NCBI RefSeq assembly: GCF_000429825.1
Contig: NZ_AUCP01000028.1
Location: 16,042 to 80,041 of the forward strand
Length of the DNA stretch: 64,000 nt
Direction of reading: 5' to 3'
Source of the DNA: Cohnella thermotolerans DSM 17683
GTDB taxonomy: Bacteria; Bacillota; Bacilli; Paenibacillales; Paenibacillaceae
Numbering within the stretch: the stretch's first letter is position 1; every line of letters starts with the position of its first letter. The translations under genes were made by a program, and so were the position numbers. Under the pieces are notes generated by a model, which was not told the DNA's origin, ran no database searches, and saw only the letters and a list, made by a program, of their open reading frames with translations. This document shows positions 33,272 to 42,650 of this stretch, in pieces.

Positions 33272-36004
33272 ATGAAGGAACTGAAATTGCAATCTTTGAC
33301 CTGCGAGTATCGAACGGGCTTGTTGGGGACGGATGTAAGGATTCCCCGATTCGGCTGGAAGCTGATCTCGGAGATGCGGGGGACGGTTCAGCGGGCTTAT
33401 CGGATTCAAGTGGCGGGGCCTGACGCGAACTTCGAAGAGCCGTTATGGGATTCGGGACGCGTCGAATCGGACCGGTCGATCCATATTCCGTACGGCGGAC
33501 CCGATCTCCGTTCCCGCACTCGCTACCATTACCGGGTGAAGGTGTGGGACGGCTTCGGAAGGGAATCCGTTTGGAGCGAGCAGGACTGGTGGGAGACCGG
33601 ACTTTTCTCGCCGGAAGAATGGAGAGCGAAGTGGATAACGCCGGACTCGAAGAGCCTTGATCCGGATGCTAAGGAAGTTTTCCTGCTTCGTACCAGGTTT
33701 GAGACGAAGACGGGGATTGTGTCGGCTCGCATCTACGCGACGGCTGCCGGCGTTTATGAGATTTATTTGAACGGCCGCCGCGTCGGCGAAGATCTTCTCG
33801 CTCCCGGCTGGACCAGCTACCGACATCGTCAACAGTACCAAACCTATGACGTGACTTCATACCTGAGCAGCGGGGAGAACGGAATCGGAGTGCTTCTCGG
33901 GGACGGTTGGTACAAAGGCGAGCTAACATGGCTGGGCAAGACGAAAATTTATGGCGACCGAAGGGCGATTCTGCTGCAACTGCACGTTCAATATGAAGAC
34001 GGCTCGGAACAATGGATCGCGACCGATTCGTCATGGAAGTGCTCGACCGGTCCGATCCTGTGGTCCGAACTGTATAACGGCGAGAAGTACGACGCGCGGC
34101 TGGAGCATCAGGGCTGGAGCGAGGCCGGATTCCAGGAGACAGCGAACTGGCATGGAACCGAGGAGGTCGAGCTTCCCTACGCGCATCTGGTCGCGCAAGA
34201 GAATTGGCCGATTCGGGTCACGGAGACCGTGAAGCCTCGGCGGGTCATCCGCACGCCCGCCGGGGAACTTGTGCTGGACATGGGTCAGAACCTTGTCGGA
34301 CGAATGCGGATAACGCTGGACGTTGCGGCCGGAACGGCGATTCGGCTGCGGCACGCCGAGGTGCTCGATCGGTACGGGAACTTCTATGTCGGCAACCTGC
34401 GCAAGGCGAAGCAGACCGTCGAATATGTCGCCAAGGGCGGCGGAACCGAGACGTACGCTCCGCATTTTACTTTTCAGGGGTTCCGGTACGTTCAGGTGGA
34501 AGGTTATCCGTTCGAAGACGATGAACAGTTGCTTCAACGCTTCGTTGCGGAAGTTATCCACTCCGATATGGAGCCCACGGGATCTTTCGAGTGCTCGAAT
34601 CCGATGGTGAATCGGCTTCAGAGCAATATCGTCTGGGGTCAGCGGGGCAATTTCCTCGACGTGCCGACCGATTGCCCTCAGCGGGACGAACGGTTGGGTT
34701 GGACGGGAGACGCACAGGTGTTCGTGCGGACGGCGGCCTTCAACTATCATGTCGGACCGTTTTTCACGAAGTGGCTGCGCGATCTGAAAGCGGATCAGCG
34801 GCCGACCGGCAGCGTGCCGTACGTCGTTCCGAACGCGCTCGGGGACTATACATCGGAGCAATGGGGCGACGAAACTTATACGTCTTCGGCTTGGGGGGAC
34901 GCGGCAACCGTCTGCCCATGGACGATCTATCTGACGTATGGGGATAAGCGGCTTCTTGCCGAGCAATACGGCAGCATGAAAGCTTGGGTCGAGTTCATCC
35001 GCTCCCAGGGCGATGACGAGCATCTGTGGAATACGGGCTTCCATTTCGGCGATTGGCTCGCGCTGGACGCGTTCGAAGGCAGCTACTTCGGAGCGACGCC
35101 CGTTCATTTGGTGGCCACCGCGTATTACGCGCTGTCGACTCGCCTGCTTCGGGATGCCGCCGCCGTGCTCGGCCAAGACGACGATGTTCGGGTCTACGGC
35201 GAACTGCTGGAAGGGATTAAGGCCAAGTTCCGCGAAACCTACGTCACACCTGAAGGCCGGATGGCCGCCCGCACTCAGACGGCCCACGTTCTGCCGCTTG
35301 TCTTCGGCTTGGTCGAAGGCGAATCCCGAGAACGGATCGCCGCGGACTTGAACGAGTTGGTCGTTCGCAACGACTATCATCTGAGTACCGGGTTCGTCGG
35401 TACCCCCTATCTGTGCCAAGCCCTGTCGGACAATGGCTATCACGACACGGCCGTGCGATTGCTGCTGCAGGACACATACCCTTCCTGGCTCTACTCCATT
35501 GCGAAGGGTGCCACAACGATCTGGGAGCATTGGGACGGCATCAAGCCGGACGGCTCGTTCTGGAGCGACGATATGAACTCGTACAACCATTACGCCTACG
35601 GAGCAATCGGCGATTGGATGTACCGGTACGTGGCCGGTTTGGACTTGGACGAGACGGAAGCGGCGTACAAGCGAATTCGCATCGCTCCGCGCATTTCGTC
35701 CGGCCTGCTTGCTTACGCGAGAGCTTCGCTATCCTCCCCCTACGGCAAGATCGAATCGGGCTGGAGCGCGGTTGGGAACGAGGTCGCGGTAGAAGCGACG
35801 ATTCCGGCCAATGCAAGCGCGGAAGTCATCCTTTACGGAGCGGATGCCGATTCGGTTAAGGAGAGCGGGTGCGGATTGACGGACGCTGAAGGTATCCGTT
35901 CCGTATCCCCGACGGAGGAAGGGCTGCGCGTGACGGTAGGCTCCGGGACTTATCGCTTCAGCTATCGAATGAAAGAATCGAATCGAGTGGCAACAAAAAG
36001 CTAA
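33272..36004 (+). CDS. Alpha-L-rhamnosidase (GH78)
   Basis: A protein of 910 aa without signal peptide, thus probably cytoplasmic, that removes terminal alpha-L-rhamnose from imported oligosaccharides. The N-terminal Fn3-like domain (residues about 1-115; FGWKL, YRIQVAG, LWDSGRV, YHYRVKVWD) and the Bac_rhamnosid_N sandwich (about 130-300; ARIYATAAGVYEIYLNG) are followed by the concanavalin-like domain and the (alpha/alpha)6 catalytic barrel (about 430-780). The hallmark DCPQRDERLGWTGDAQVF carries the catalytic acids. A C-terminal beta-sandwich closes the protein. An AAAGGAG site lies upstream. A terminator follows at 36025. Confidence 0.95.
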   Translation: MKELKLQSLTCEYRTGLLGTDVRIPRFGWKLISEMRGTVQRAYRIQVAGPDANFEEPLWDSGRVESDRSIHIPYGGPDLRSRTRYHYRVKVWDGFGRESVWSEQDWWETGLFSPEEWRAKWITPDSKSLDPDAKEVFLLRTRFETKTGIVSARIYATAAGVYEIYLNGRRVGEDLLAPGWTSYRHRQQYQTYDVTSYLSSGENGIGVLLGDGWYKGELTWLGKTKIYGDRRAILLQLHVQYEDGSEQWIATDSSWKCSTGPILWSELYNGEKYDARLEHQGWSEAGFQETANWHGTEEVELPYAHLVAQENWPIRVTETVKPRRVIRTPAGELVLDMGQNLVGRMRITLDVAAGTAIRLRHAEVLDRYGNFYVGNLRKAKQTVEYVAKGGGTETYAPHFTFQGFRYVQVEGYPFEDDEQLLQRFVAEVIHSDMEPTGSFECSNPMVNRLQSNIVWGQRGNFLDVPTDCPQRDERLGWTGDAQVFVRTAAFNYHVGPFFTKWLRDLKADQRPTGSVPYVVPNALGDYTSEQWGDETYTSSAWGDAATVCPWTIYLTYGDKRLLAEQYGSMKAWVEFIRSQGDDEHLWNTGFHFGDWLALDAFEGSYFGATPVHLVATAYYALSTRLLRDAAAVLGQDDDVRVYGELLEGIKAKFRETYVTPEGRMAARTQTAHVLPLVFGLVEGESRERIAADLNELVVRNDYHLSTGFVGTPYLCQALSDNGYHDTAVRLLLQDTYPSWLYSIAKGATTIWEHWDGIKPDGSFWSDDMNSYNHYAYGAIGDWMYRYVAGLDLDETEAAYKRIRIAPRISSGLLAYARASLSSPYGKIESGWSAVGNEVAVEATIPANASAEVILYGADADSVKESGCGLTDAEGIRSVSPTEEGLRVTVGSGTYRFSYRMKESNRVATKS

Positions 36005-36024
36005 TAAGTTTTTTCAACAGTCCG

Positions 36025-36061
36025 GAGAGGCCCCGCGAGCGGGGTCTCTTACGTTTTTTTT
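36025..36061 (+). terminator. Terminator of the dehydrogenase/rhamnosidase operon
   Basis: GAGAGGCCCCG-CGAG-CGGGGTCTCTT is followed by ACG and seven T residues. Confidence 0.92.
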
Positions 36062-36235
36062 AGCCGACTACGCCGTGCTCCGGCGCCGGATCGGTCATCA
36101 TTTTGATCGAAGCTCTCCTGCTGCAGCGCAGGTGCTCGGGCCAATCGCCGCAAAACGGTTTACAGATCGGACGATTTGTACGATGATAGGAGACAAAAAA
36201 AGCTGTTGCAACAGCCAAGGATAGGAGAATGAAGG

Positions 36236-37009
36236 ATGTCTTACAAAATTGTGTTTTTCGACATAGACGGGACGCTCGTAGACGAGGAAAAGAAGGTTCC
36301 TCGCGACGCGGCCGAGGCCGTTCGCCGGTTGAAGGATAGCGGCGTCGAGCCCGTCATCGCCACGGGGAGAGCGCCGTATTTCTTCAAGCCGCTGGCGGAG
36401 CAGCTCGGCATCGAGTCCTGGGTTAGCCTGAACGGCGGGTACGTCGTGTACAAGGGGAAGGAACTGCACCGCCGGACGATTCCGCTGCCCGACCTGGAGA
36501 AGCTTGTCGAGCTGTCCGCGCGGAACGGGCATGCGCTCGTTTTCGAGGGGAAGGAAGCTTATTACGCCAACCAGGAGAATCATCCGTTCGTGTACGAGTC
36601 GGTGGAATCGCTCAAAGTCGAGCATCCGGGCGTCGACGCGAATTTCTGGAAGTCTGAGGACATTTTCCAGGTTTTCCTTCATTGCGAGAGCCATGAGGAG
36701 CACTTGTATCCGGCCGCTCTGCCGGGCTTACGGTTCGTCCGCTGGCATGCGAAGGCGATGGACGTGCTGCCGCGCACCGGCTCGAAAGCGGAGGGCATTC
36801 TGGCGCTGCTGAGCGCGCTGGGGCTCACCCCGGCGGATGCGGTCGCGTTCGGCGACGGGCTCAACGACAAGGAGATGCTGGAGTTGGTCGGCCTTGGCAT
36901 CGCCATGGGCAACGCGCACGAGGAACTGCTGCCGTTCGCGGATTACGTCACTTCGCGCGTTGAAGAAGGCGGGGTTCGCAACGGGCTCGTTTATGCGGGG
37001 CTGCTGTAA
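36236..37009 (+). CDS. Cof-type HAD phosphatase
   Basis: A protein of 257 aa in the HAD-IIB (Cof) family, which dephosphorylates sugar phosphates and cofactors. Motif I is FFDIDGTLVDE, motif II VIATGRAP, motif III Lys in GSKAEGILAL, and motif IV VAFGDGLNDKEML. An AGGAGAATGAAGG site lies upstream. It is a single gene closed by a terminator at 37027. Confidence 0.92.
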   Translation: MSYKIVFFDIDGTLVDEEKKVPRDAAEAVRRLKDSGVEPVIATGRAPYFFKPLAEQLGIESWVSLNGGYVVYKGKELHRRTIPLPDLEKLVELSARNGHALVFEGKEAYYANQENHPFVYESVESLKVEHPGVDANFWKSEDIFQVFLHCESHEEHLYPAALPGLRFVRWHAKAMDVLPRTGSKAEGILALLSALGLTPADAVAFGDGLNDKEMLELVGLGIAMGNAHEELLPFADYVTSRVEEGGVRNGLVYAGLL

Positions 37010-37026
37010 CATAAGCGGATAGGCAC

Positions 37027-37090
37027 AGCCGGGAAAAGCCGGGGAAGCCGTGGAACGGAAAGCGTTTCGCGACTTTTTCCCGGCTTTTTT
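37027..37090 (+). terminator. Intrinsic terminator of the HAD gene
   Basis: AGCCGGGAAAAG pairs with CTTTTTCCCGGCT around a loop that could hold a small inner stem, followed by TTTTT. Confidence 0.8.
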
Positions 37091-37127
37091 ATAAGTTTCG
37101 AGGCGGCGGGTTTGGTTCTTTGTGGCT

Positions 37128-37320
37128 AACGAACCGTGCAGTGCTTATTTTGTGATCGGAGGCCCGTTGGTCATTGTAACGAACCGTACAGCCCTTAATC
37201 ACTTGAAAAGAAGCACCAATCGGAGCAAATCCGAGTAATAGCGTGACCACGATTCGTTACCATTGAAAAAACGCGTTTTTTAGGCGAATAAGGGTTTTTG
37301 GGTTCGTTACGATCGGTTCC
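37128..37320. repeat. Interspersed intergenic repeat, copy 2 (193 nt)
   Basis: This stretch begins AACGAACCGT, repeats AACGAACCGTAC 50 nt later, and ends GGTTCGTTACGATCGGTTCC. It aligns without gaps to 20325-20517. It fills most of the non-coding gap after the HAD terminator. In 37321-37709 no supported gene is visible, only the leader of the SDR remnant. Confidence 0.7.
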
Positions 37321-37709
37321 TTCGGGGGAGGGGATAGCACATGGATCTACTTTGCCAGCTTATCCCTGCTGCTCAGTCGGAACCGCGCCAACTTCATTCT
37401 TCTCGTCGAACAAAGACTCGGAGTTCTATCGGATAAGAGGAGACAGCGAGTGTCAAAACGAAGGCTCCACAGAAGAGTACGACCTGCGCATTGCGAGGTA
37501 CGGGGAGGGAGCCGCAAAACGAAACGGGTAAGCTGACAAGCGAAGCTGAGGTACGGGGATAAGGCTTAATCGCGCGCATATGGGGGGACCGGCTGAAAAA
37601 CGATACCCGGACAGCCGCTTTTGTTGTCGACATCTGGGCGGCTGCGGAATATCTTGCTGCCAACGAATGTTATCGGGAGGGATATCCGCTGGTTCCGACT
37701 TATCCATAC

Positions 37710-38401
37710 ATGGGGTATGCGACGCAGTGCAAGCAGGTGCCTATCGCTTTTCCGCCCCAGCATCAAGACCGTCAGCCCGGTTTGCAGTATTTGATGATCC
37801 CGCAGCCCATCTCCGACAACCCCGGTTACCGGGGGAGCGGGAAGCTGGCGGGCCGGGTCGCGATCGTGACCGGAGGAGACAGCGGCATCGGCCGTGCCGT
37901 CTCGATCGCCTTCGCCAAAGAAGGCGCGGACGTGGCGATCGTCTATTTGTCCTGCACATCTCCGACGAGCAGCTCGAGAATACGTTCCGCACGAACATTT
38001 TCCCGCATTTCTATTTGACCCGGGCGGCTCTGCCGTATCTCGCTCCGGGCAGCTCCATCATCAGCACGGCTTCCGTTACCGCCTACGAGGGCGCGCCGCT
38101 GCTGGTCGATTACTCCTCGACCAAAGGAGCGGTCGTCTCGTTCACCCGCTCGTTGTCGCTGCAGCTGGCCGACCGCGGCATTCGGGTGAACGCGGTGGCG
38201 CCGGGCCCGATCTGGACGCCGCTGATCGTCTCCAGCTACTCCGCCGAATACGTGACGACGTTCGGGACCGATCGGCCGATGAAGCGAGCGGGCCAGCCGT
38301 TCGAGCTGGCGCCGACCTATGTCTACCTGGCTTCCGACGATTCCTCGTACGTGAGCGGCCAGGTGCTGCACGTCAACGGAGGCACGATCACGGAAACGTG
38401 A
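37710..38401 (+). pseudogene. Short-chain dehydrogenase (YhdF/YdaD-like) broken by a deletion and frameshift
   Basis: Frame one runs [20 protein letters not shown] through the NAD-binding motif [10 protein letters not shown] to GADVAIVYL at about 37954. The normal continuation is missing. The C-terminal part resumes in another frame at about 37956 ([16 protein letters not shown], then catalytic Tyr and Lys in YSSTKGA, and the end [16 protein letters not shown]). About 60 residues, including the NNAAEQ region, are lost. Related full proteins are about 285-300 aa. The gene lies convergent with the AraC-type regulator at 38421. Confidence 0.85.
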
Positions 38402-38420
38402 CGGACAGGGGCGGGGCCGG

Positions 38421-40742
38421 TTAAACGGAAAATTCCCTTCTCGCCGTCTTCTCCCGGTACTGGCCGGGCGTCATCCCTTCCTGCTTGCGGAACGACCGGA
38501 TGAAATTTTGCGGATTGTTGTAGCGCAGCCGCAGCGCGATGTCCTTGACCGGCATGTCGGTCTCAGCCAGCCACTTCTTCGCCATCCCGAACCGGTAAGC
38601 GGTCAGGTATTCGCTGAACGAGACGTTCGTCTCCTTGCGGAAAACGCTGCTCAAATAATTGGCGTTGTAGTTCAGACGGGAAGCGCACTCCTCGAGAGAC
38701 AGGTCGGTGTCGTAATAGCGCTGCACGAGATCGATGATTTTCTCCGAAATGTTCTGATACTGCGATTGCTGGCGGTCCCGGAAAATCCGGATCATCGGAT
38801 AAATCGCGCTCGTCCAGAACCAGTCCTCGATCTCGGGCATGGTATTGAGCTCGAGCATCTCCTCGAACAGCGAGCCTTGCGCATGCCGAATCTGGCTTAA
38901 GCCGATGCCCGATTCCTGCATGACCATCAGGAGCGTATTCAGCAGGCGGGCGAGCGGAATGTGATACTCCTGCGGCGACATGTCGGCGGTGAACAGCGGG
39001 CGGAGAAGGCGGTTCAGCAGTTCCTTCGCTTTGTCCTTGTCCGCCAGCTTGATCGCGTCCAGCAGCTCGTTTTCCAGATGGGTTGGGTAATTGATCTTCA
39101 CGTAATGCTTGCCGGAGTTTACGTTCCCGTACTGAATGACGATGCCTTCGCCCAGCTTCAGCCGGTGCTTGAGCGCATCCAGCCCTTCGCGGTAGGCGAT
39201 GGACAGCTGCTTGATCGCGTTCATCGGAAGGCTCATGCCGATGCTCACCTTCAGCTCCAGGACGTTCTGGATTTGGCGCTGGAGATGCTCGGTCAGCTCG
39301 TAAAGGGCGGCGTTGAATTCCGCCGGATCTTCGGAAGCGCTTCCGTACAACAGCACGACCGTTTGCTCGATCGTGACCGGGGCGAACCGGCGCTGCTCGG
39401 GCACCAGCTCTTCGATCATGTTGTGGACGGCGAACAGAAGCAGGTCGGAATCGTTCTTGTCGTAGCGGGTGTCTTCCAGGGAATCGATCTGCAGCGTAAG
39501 CACGGCCATCCGGTTCCACTCCTCCAGTCTCGGCCCGTACCCGAAGCGGGTTAATTGCTCGGACAATTCGCTTTTTTTGACGCTGCCCTGGTACGCCCTG
39601 ACGAGGAAAAAAGCTCTCGCCTGTTCGAGATGCCGGCGAACCTCGCTCTCCAGACGGGAATTCGACTGGAACAGATGGTGCAGCTGCTCGCCGATGGCCT
39701 GGAATTCGTTCGCGCCTTCCCGCTTGGCGCCGGGCAGCCGGTCGTCGATCAGCTTCAGCAGCTTCTGGATGGGCGAATACATGCGCCGGGATCCGAGCCA
39801 GGCGGCCGCTATCATGAGCAGCAGCAGGAACAGGCAGACGATCGACGTGTACAAGCCGATCTTGTTCGATTCCTTCGTCAGGTTGGCGATCGAAGTGAAC
39901 GACAAATATATCCAACCGTTGTAGGGGGACTTGTAGTAAGCGACCGAATACGAATGACCGTCGATGCGGGCTTTGAAATGGCCCGACAATTGCGTCAGCT
40001 CGTCCGTCCGCTCCAGCCCGGCCGCGGACACGGGCCGGCCGATGAGGGAAGGATCGGGATGCAGCAAAATGCGGTAGCTGTCGTCCAGCACCATGATCGA
40101 ATCGGACCGGTTCTGCGTCTCGTTCTGAAGCAGCGACTGGAGGCTGCAGGCGGGGATGTTCGCCATGATCAGCCCGTAAGGGGCCAGCCCGGTCGCCGGG
40201 AGACGCTTGGCCAGGCTGATGCTGTAGGGGCAAACGACGCTGCTCGCGCTCTCTTCGCTGTAGAACCAGCGGGAAGGAGTCAACATCCACGAATCGCCGC
40301 TCCGGCCGTGAATGAGCCCGGACAGTTCATCGGTATACGCATATTCGTCAAACCGGTACAGGCCCGAGTTTTTGATCATCCAGTTGTGGCGCTCGTCGAT
40401 GAGCAAGACGTCCTCCAGCTCGGTATCGAACGATTGCATATGCCGGAGCTCGTCGCGGACATTGTCGTACAGCTTGAAATCGGTTACAGACAAAGGCCCG
40501 TTTAAAGCGGTTTTGATGACGGCGGAGTTGATGACCTGATTCAACGTGTGATTGACAGTCGTCAAAATTTGCTCTACATTGGCATTAATTTGGATCAAAA
40601 GTTGGGTTTTTCCTCTATTTACATGAGTTTGAATTTCCTGCGAGGAAGTCGCATAGGAGAACAAGCCGACGAACAGCACCGGCAACGTGCTTAACAGAAT
40701 GCCGAAGACGGTCATCTTGGTCAGAAAGCTCGGAGCGCGCAT
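38421..40742 (-). CDS. Membrane-bound AraC-type regulator with extracellular sensor
   Basis: A one-component regulator of 773 aa. A membrane segment at about residues 10-30 and another at about 295-318 enclose an extracellular Cache-like sensor, followed by a HAMP-like helix, a long cytoplasmic middle region and a C-terminal AraC double helix-turn-helix (about residues 670-770; LNYNANYLSSVFRKETN, YNNPQNFIRSFRKQEG). There is no kinase or receiver domain. A GAAGGTGACTGG site precedes the ATG. It is divergent from the rhamnogalacturonan-type importer locus and probably activates it when the oligosaccharide is sensed outside. Proteins of this design (YtdP-like) accompany the yte/ytc genes of B. 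subtilis. Confidence 0.92.
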   Translation of the reverse strand: MRAPSFLTKMTVFGILLSTLPVLFVGLFSYATSSQEIQTHVNRGKTQLLIQINANVEQILTTVNHTLNQVINSAVIKTALNGPLSVTDFKLYDNVRDELRHMQSFDTELEDVLLIDERHNWMIKNSGLYRFDEYAYTDELSGLIHGRSGDSWMLTPSRWFYSEESASSVVCPYSISLAKRLPATGLAPYGLIMANIPACSLQSLLQNETQNRSDSIMVLDDSYRILLHPDPSLIGRPVSAAGLERTDELTQLSGHFKARIDGHSYSVAYYKSPYNGWIYLSFTSIANLTKESNKIGLYTSIVCLFLLLLMIAAAWLGSRRMYSPIQKLLKLIDDRLPGAKREGANEFQAIGEQLHHLFQSNSRLESEVRRHLEQARAFFLVRAYQGSVKKSELSEQLTRFGYGPRLEEWNRMAVLTLQIDSLEDTRYDKNDSDLLLFAVHNMIEELVPEQRRFAPVTIEQTVVLLYGSASEDPAEFNAALYELTEHLQRQIQNVLELKVSIGMSLPMNAIKQLSIAYREGLDALKHRLKLGEGIVIQYGNVNSGKHYVKINYPTHLENELLDAIKLADKDKAKELLNRLLRPLFTADMSPQEYHIPLARLLNTLLMVMQESGIGLSQIRHAQGSLFEEMLELNTMPEIEDWFWTSAIYPMIRIFRDRQQSQYQNISEKIIDLVQRYYDTDLSLEECASRLNYNANYLSSVFRKETNVSFSEYLTAYRFGMAKKWLAETDMPVKDIALRLRYNNPQNFIRSFRKQEGMTPGQYREKTARREFSV

Positions 40743-40853
40743 CGCCAGTCACCTTCTTCCGGGGATTACTCCATTTTACGGCATGGGCTGCAGCGGGACA
40801 ATAATCATTAAACGTTCGGATAATCATTTGAACAGATTCGAGGAGGGATGGCC

Positions 40854-42389
40854 TTGTTGCGCGAACGGTTCTTCGGCCGCGCCGCTGTTCGGTGCCGGCT
40901 CGCCGTCTGGATGCTGCTGGCTGCGGCGATGGCCGTGCTCGCCGCCTGCTCTTTGCGGCAAACGAACGAGAACGTTTCGAACGGCGACAGCCGGCCCGCG
41001 GTGACGATTATGGCCCCTTTGCATTTTCCGAACGCGCCGGCGGCGGACGTCATCCGCCGTCTGGAAGAGCTGACCGGCACCCGGTTGTCGATCGAATGGG
41101 TTCGGGATGAAATTTACGCGGACAAGATGAATACGGCGCTGACGACGAATTCGCTCAAGAAGGCGACTTTCGTGAAGTATACGGACTATATAATCATGAA
41201 AAACGCGATCCGCTCCGGCGCCTTCTGGGAGATCGGCCCTTATTTGGACGAGTTTCCGAACCTGAAGCGATTGAACGGCGACATCTTGAAGCAGACGGCG
41301 GTGGACGGCAAGCTGTACGGCCTGTATACGGAGCGTCCATCCTCGCGGCAGGGCGTCATCCTTCGCGAGGATTGGCTGAACAATCTGGGCCTGAGCAAGC
41401 CCGGGACGTTGGATGAGCTGTACGAAGTCATGCGGCAATTCACGTACGGCGATCCGGACCGCAACGGCCGCGCCGATACGATCGGGCTCGCGGATCGCGA
41501 CGATCTCGTATTCGGGGCTTTTAAGACGCTCGGCTCCTACTTCGGCACCCCGAACAATTGGGGCGTCGAAGGGGGGCGGCTCGTTCCCGAATTCGAGACG
41601 AAAGCTTATGCGGACACGATGAATTTTATGAGGAAGCTGTACGACAAGAAGCTCGTCAATTCCGACTTCGCCGTGACGAGCAAGGATGTGCAGCGGGATA
41701 TGATCATTCAGGGCAAAGCCGGCGTCTATATCGGAAGCATGACGGACGTGCAGCGGCTGTCCAACGAGGCGAAGCAGGTCAATCCGAACGCTGCGTTCAC
41801 GGTCGTCAACCGGATCGAAGGTCCGGCCGGCTACAAGGTGTGGTCGATTCCGAATTTCAACGGCTTGTTCCTCTTCTCCAAAAGCGCCATCAAGACCGAG
41901 GACGAGCTGAAGCAGATCCTTCGCTTTTTCGACCGGACGATGGATGCGGATGTGGCCAATCTGATGAAGTACGGCATCGAGGGCCGTCATTACGAGCTGA
42001 AGGGGAACGAAGTGTACCTTCCGGAGGCGACTACGCAGCTCCGGGTGGACGAGGTGGCCTCGCTTTATACGCTTATGATCGCCGACCTCGGCAATCCGAA
42101 CCTGAAGAAGGTGGCGGAGCAGGACCCGCTGCTTGATTTGGCCGAGCGGCTCGTGAAGGACAACGAGAACTTTCTCGTGAAGGACCCGACGGTTCATCTG
42201 GAATCCGTCACCTACGACGAGAGAGGCGCGGAGCTGTACGAGATCATCTCCGACGCGACCTACAACTATATTCTTGGGCAGCTGGACGAAGCCGGATTCC
42301 GGCAGGAAGCGGGCAGGTGGCGGCGGCTCGGAGGAAGCAAAATCATCGAGGAGTACGAGCGGGCGCTTACCGCACAGTCGCCGCGGTAA
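40854..42389 (+). CDS. Sugar-binding lipoprotein, YtcQ/LplA-like (first of two tandem copies)
   Basis: A protein of about 511 aa. The signal peptide is long and the lipobox is Leu-Ala-Ala-Cys. TTG at 40854 is chosen because GAGGAGGG (40839-40847) abuts the ATG at 40848 but stands 6 nt before the TTG. The mature part resembles the next protein strongly: FWEIGPYLDEFPNLKRL against FWEIGPYMSEFPNLSKL, and TIGLADRDDLVFGAFKT against TIGLADRNDLVYGAFKT. The two genes are a tandem duplication with divergent termini. A gap of 261 nt with a weak cre-like AGAAAGCGCTTCAA (42533-42546) separates them, so the second copy may have its own promoter. Confidence 0.9.
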   Translation: MLRERFFGRAAVRCRLAVWMLLAAAMAVLAACSLRQTNENVSNGDSRPAVTIMAPLHFPNAPAADVIRRLEELTGTRLSIEWVRDEIYADKMNTALTTNSLKKATFVKYTDYIIMKNAIRSGAFWEIGPYLDEFPNLKRLNGDILKQTAVDGKLYGLYTERPSSRQGVILREDWLNNLGLSKPGTLDELYEVMRQFTYGDPDRNGRADTIGLADRDDLVFGAFKTLGSYFGTPNNWGVEGGRLVPEFETKAYADTMNFMRKLYDKKLVNSDFAVTSKDVQRDMIIQGKAGVYIGSMTDVQRLSNEAKQVNPNAAFTVVNRIEGPAGYKVWSIPNFNGLFLFSKSAIKTEDELKQILRFFDRTMDADVANLMKYGIEGRHYELKGNEVYLPEATTQLRVDEVASLYTLMIADLGNPNLKKVAEQDPLLDLAERLVKDNENFLVKDPTVHLESVTYDERGAELYEIISDATYNYILGQLDEAGFRQEAGRWRRLGGSKIIEEYERALTAQSPR

Positions 42390-42650
42390 GCCGCAGATGT
42401 CGGCTTACCGCGCGAGAAACGCGCCGCTGAGCCGCAATCCGCCCCCACAGCCCCTATTTCCCTCTGCCGCCGTAACAGCCCGCAGCTCCCCTCCCCCCAA
42501 GTGTCATTCCCCCGGCCCATAATCATTTCCTCAGAAAGCGCTTCAAAACCGCCGAATCTGAAGCAATGATTGTATCGGTAACGCCGCGTCTTCCGTATCG
42601 TTGGAATTGCATCACCACCATTCCAAAACGATAGATGGAGGTCAAGCGGC

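Noticed and set aside
37298..37531. A 77-codon plus-strand frame after the 193-nt repeat
   Set aside because: It starts inside the repeat, has no ribosome site and no recognisable domain.
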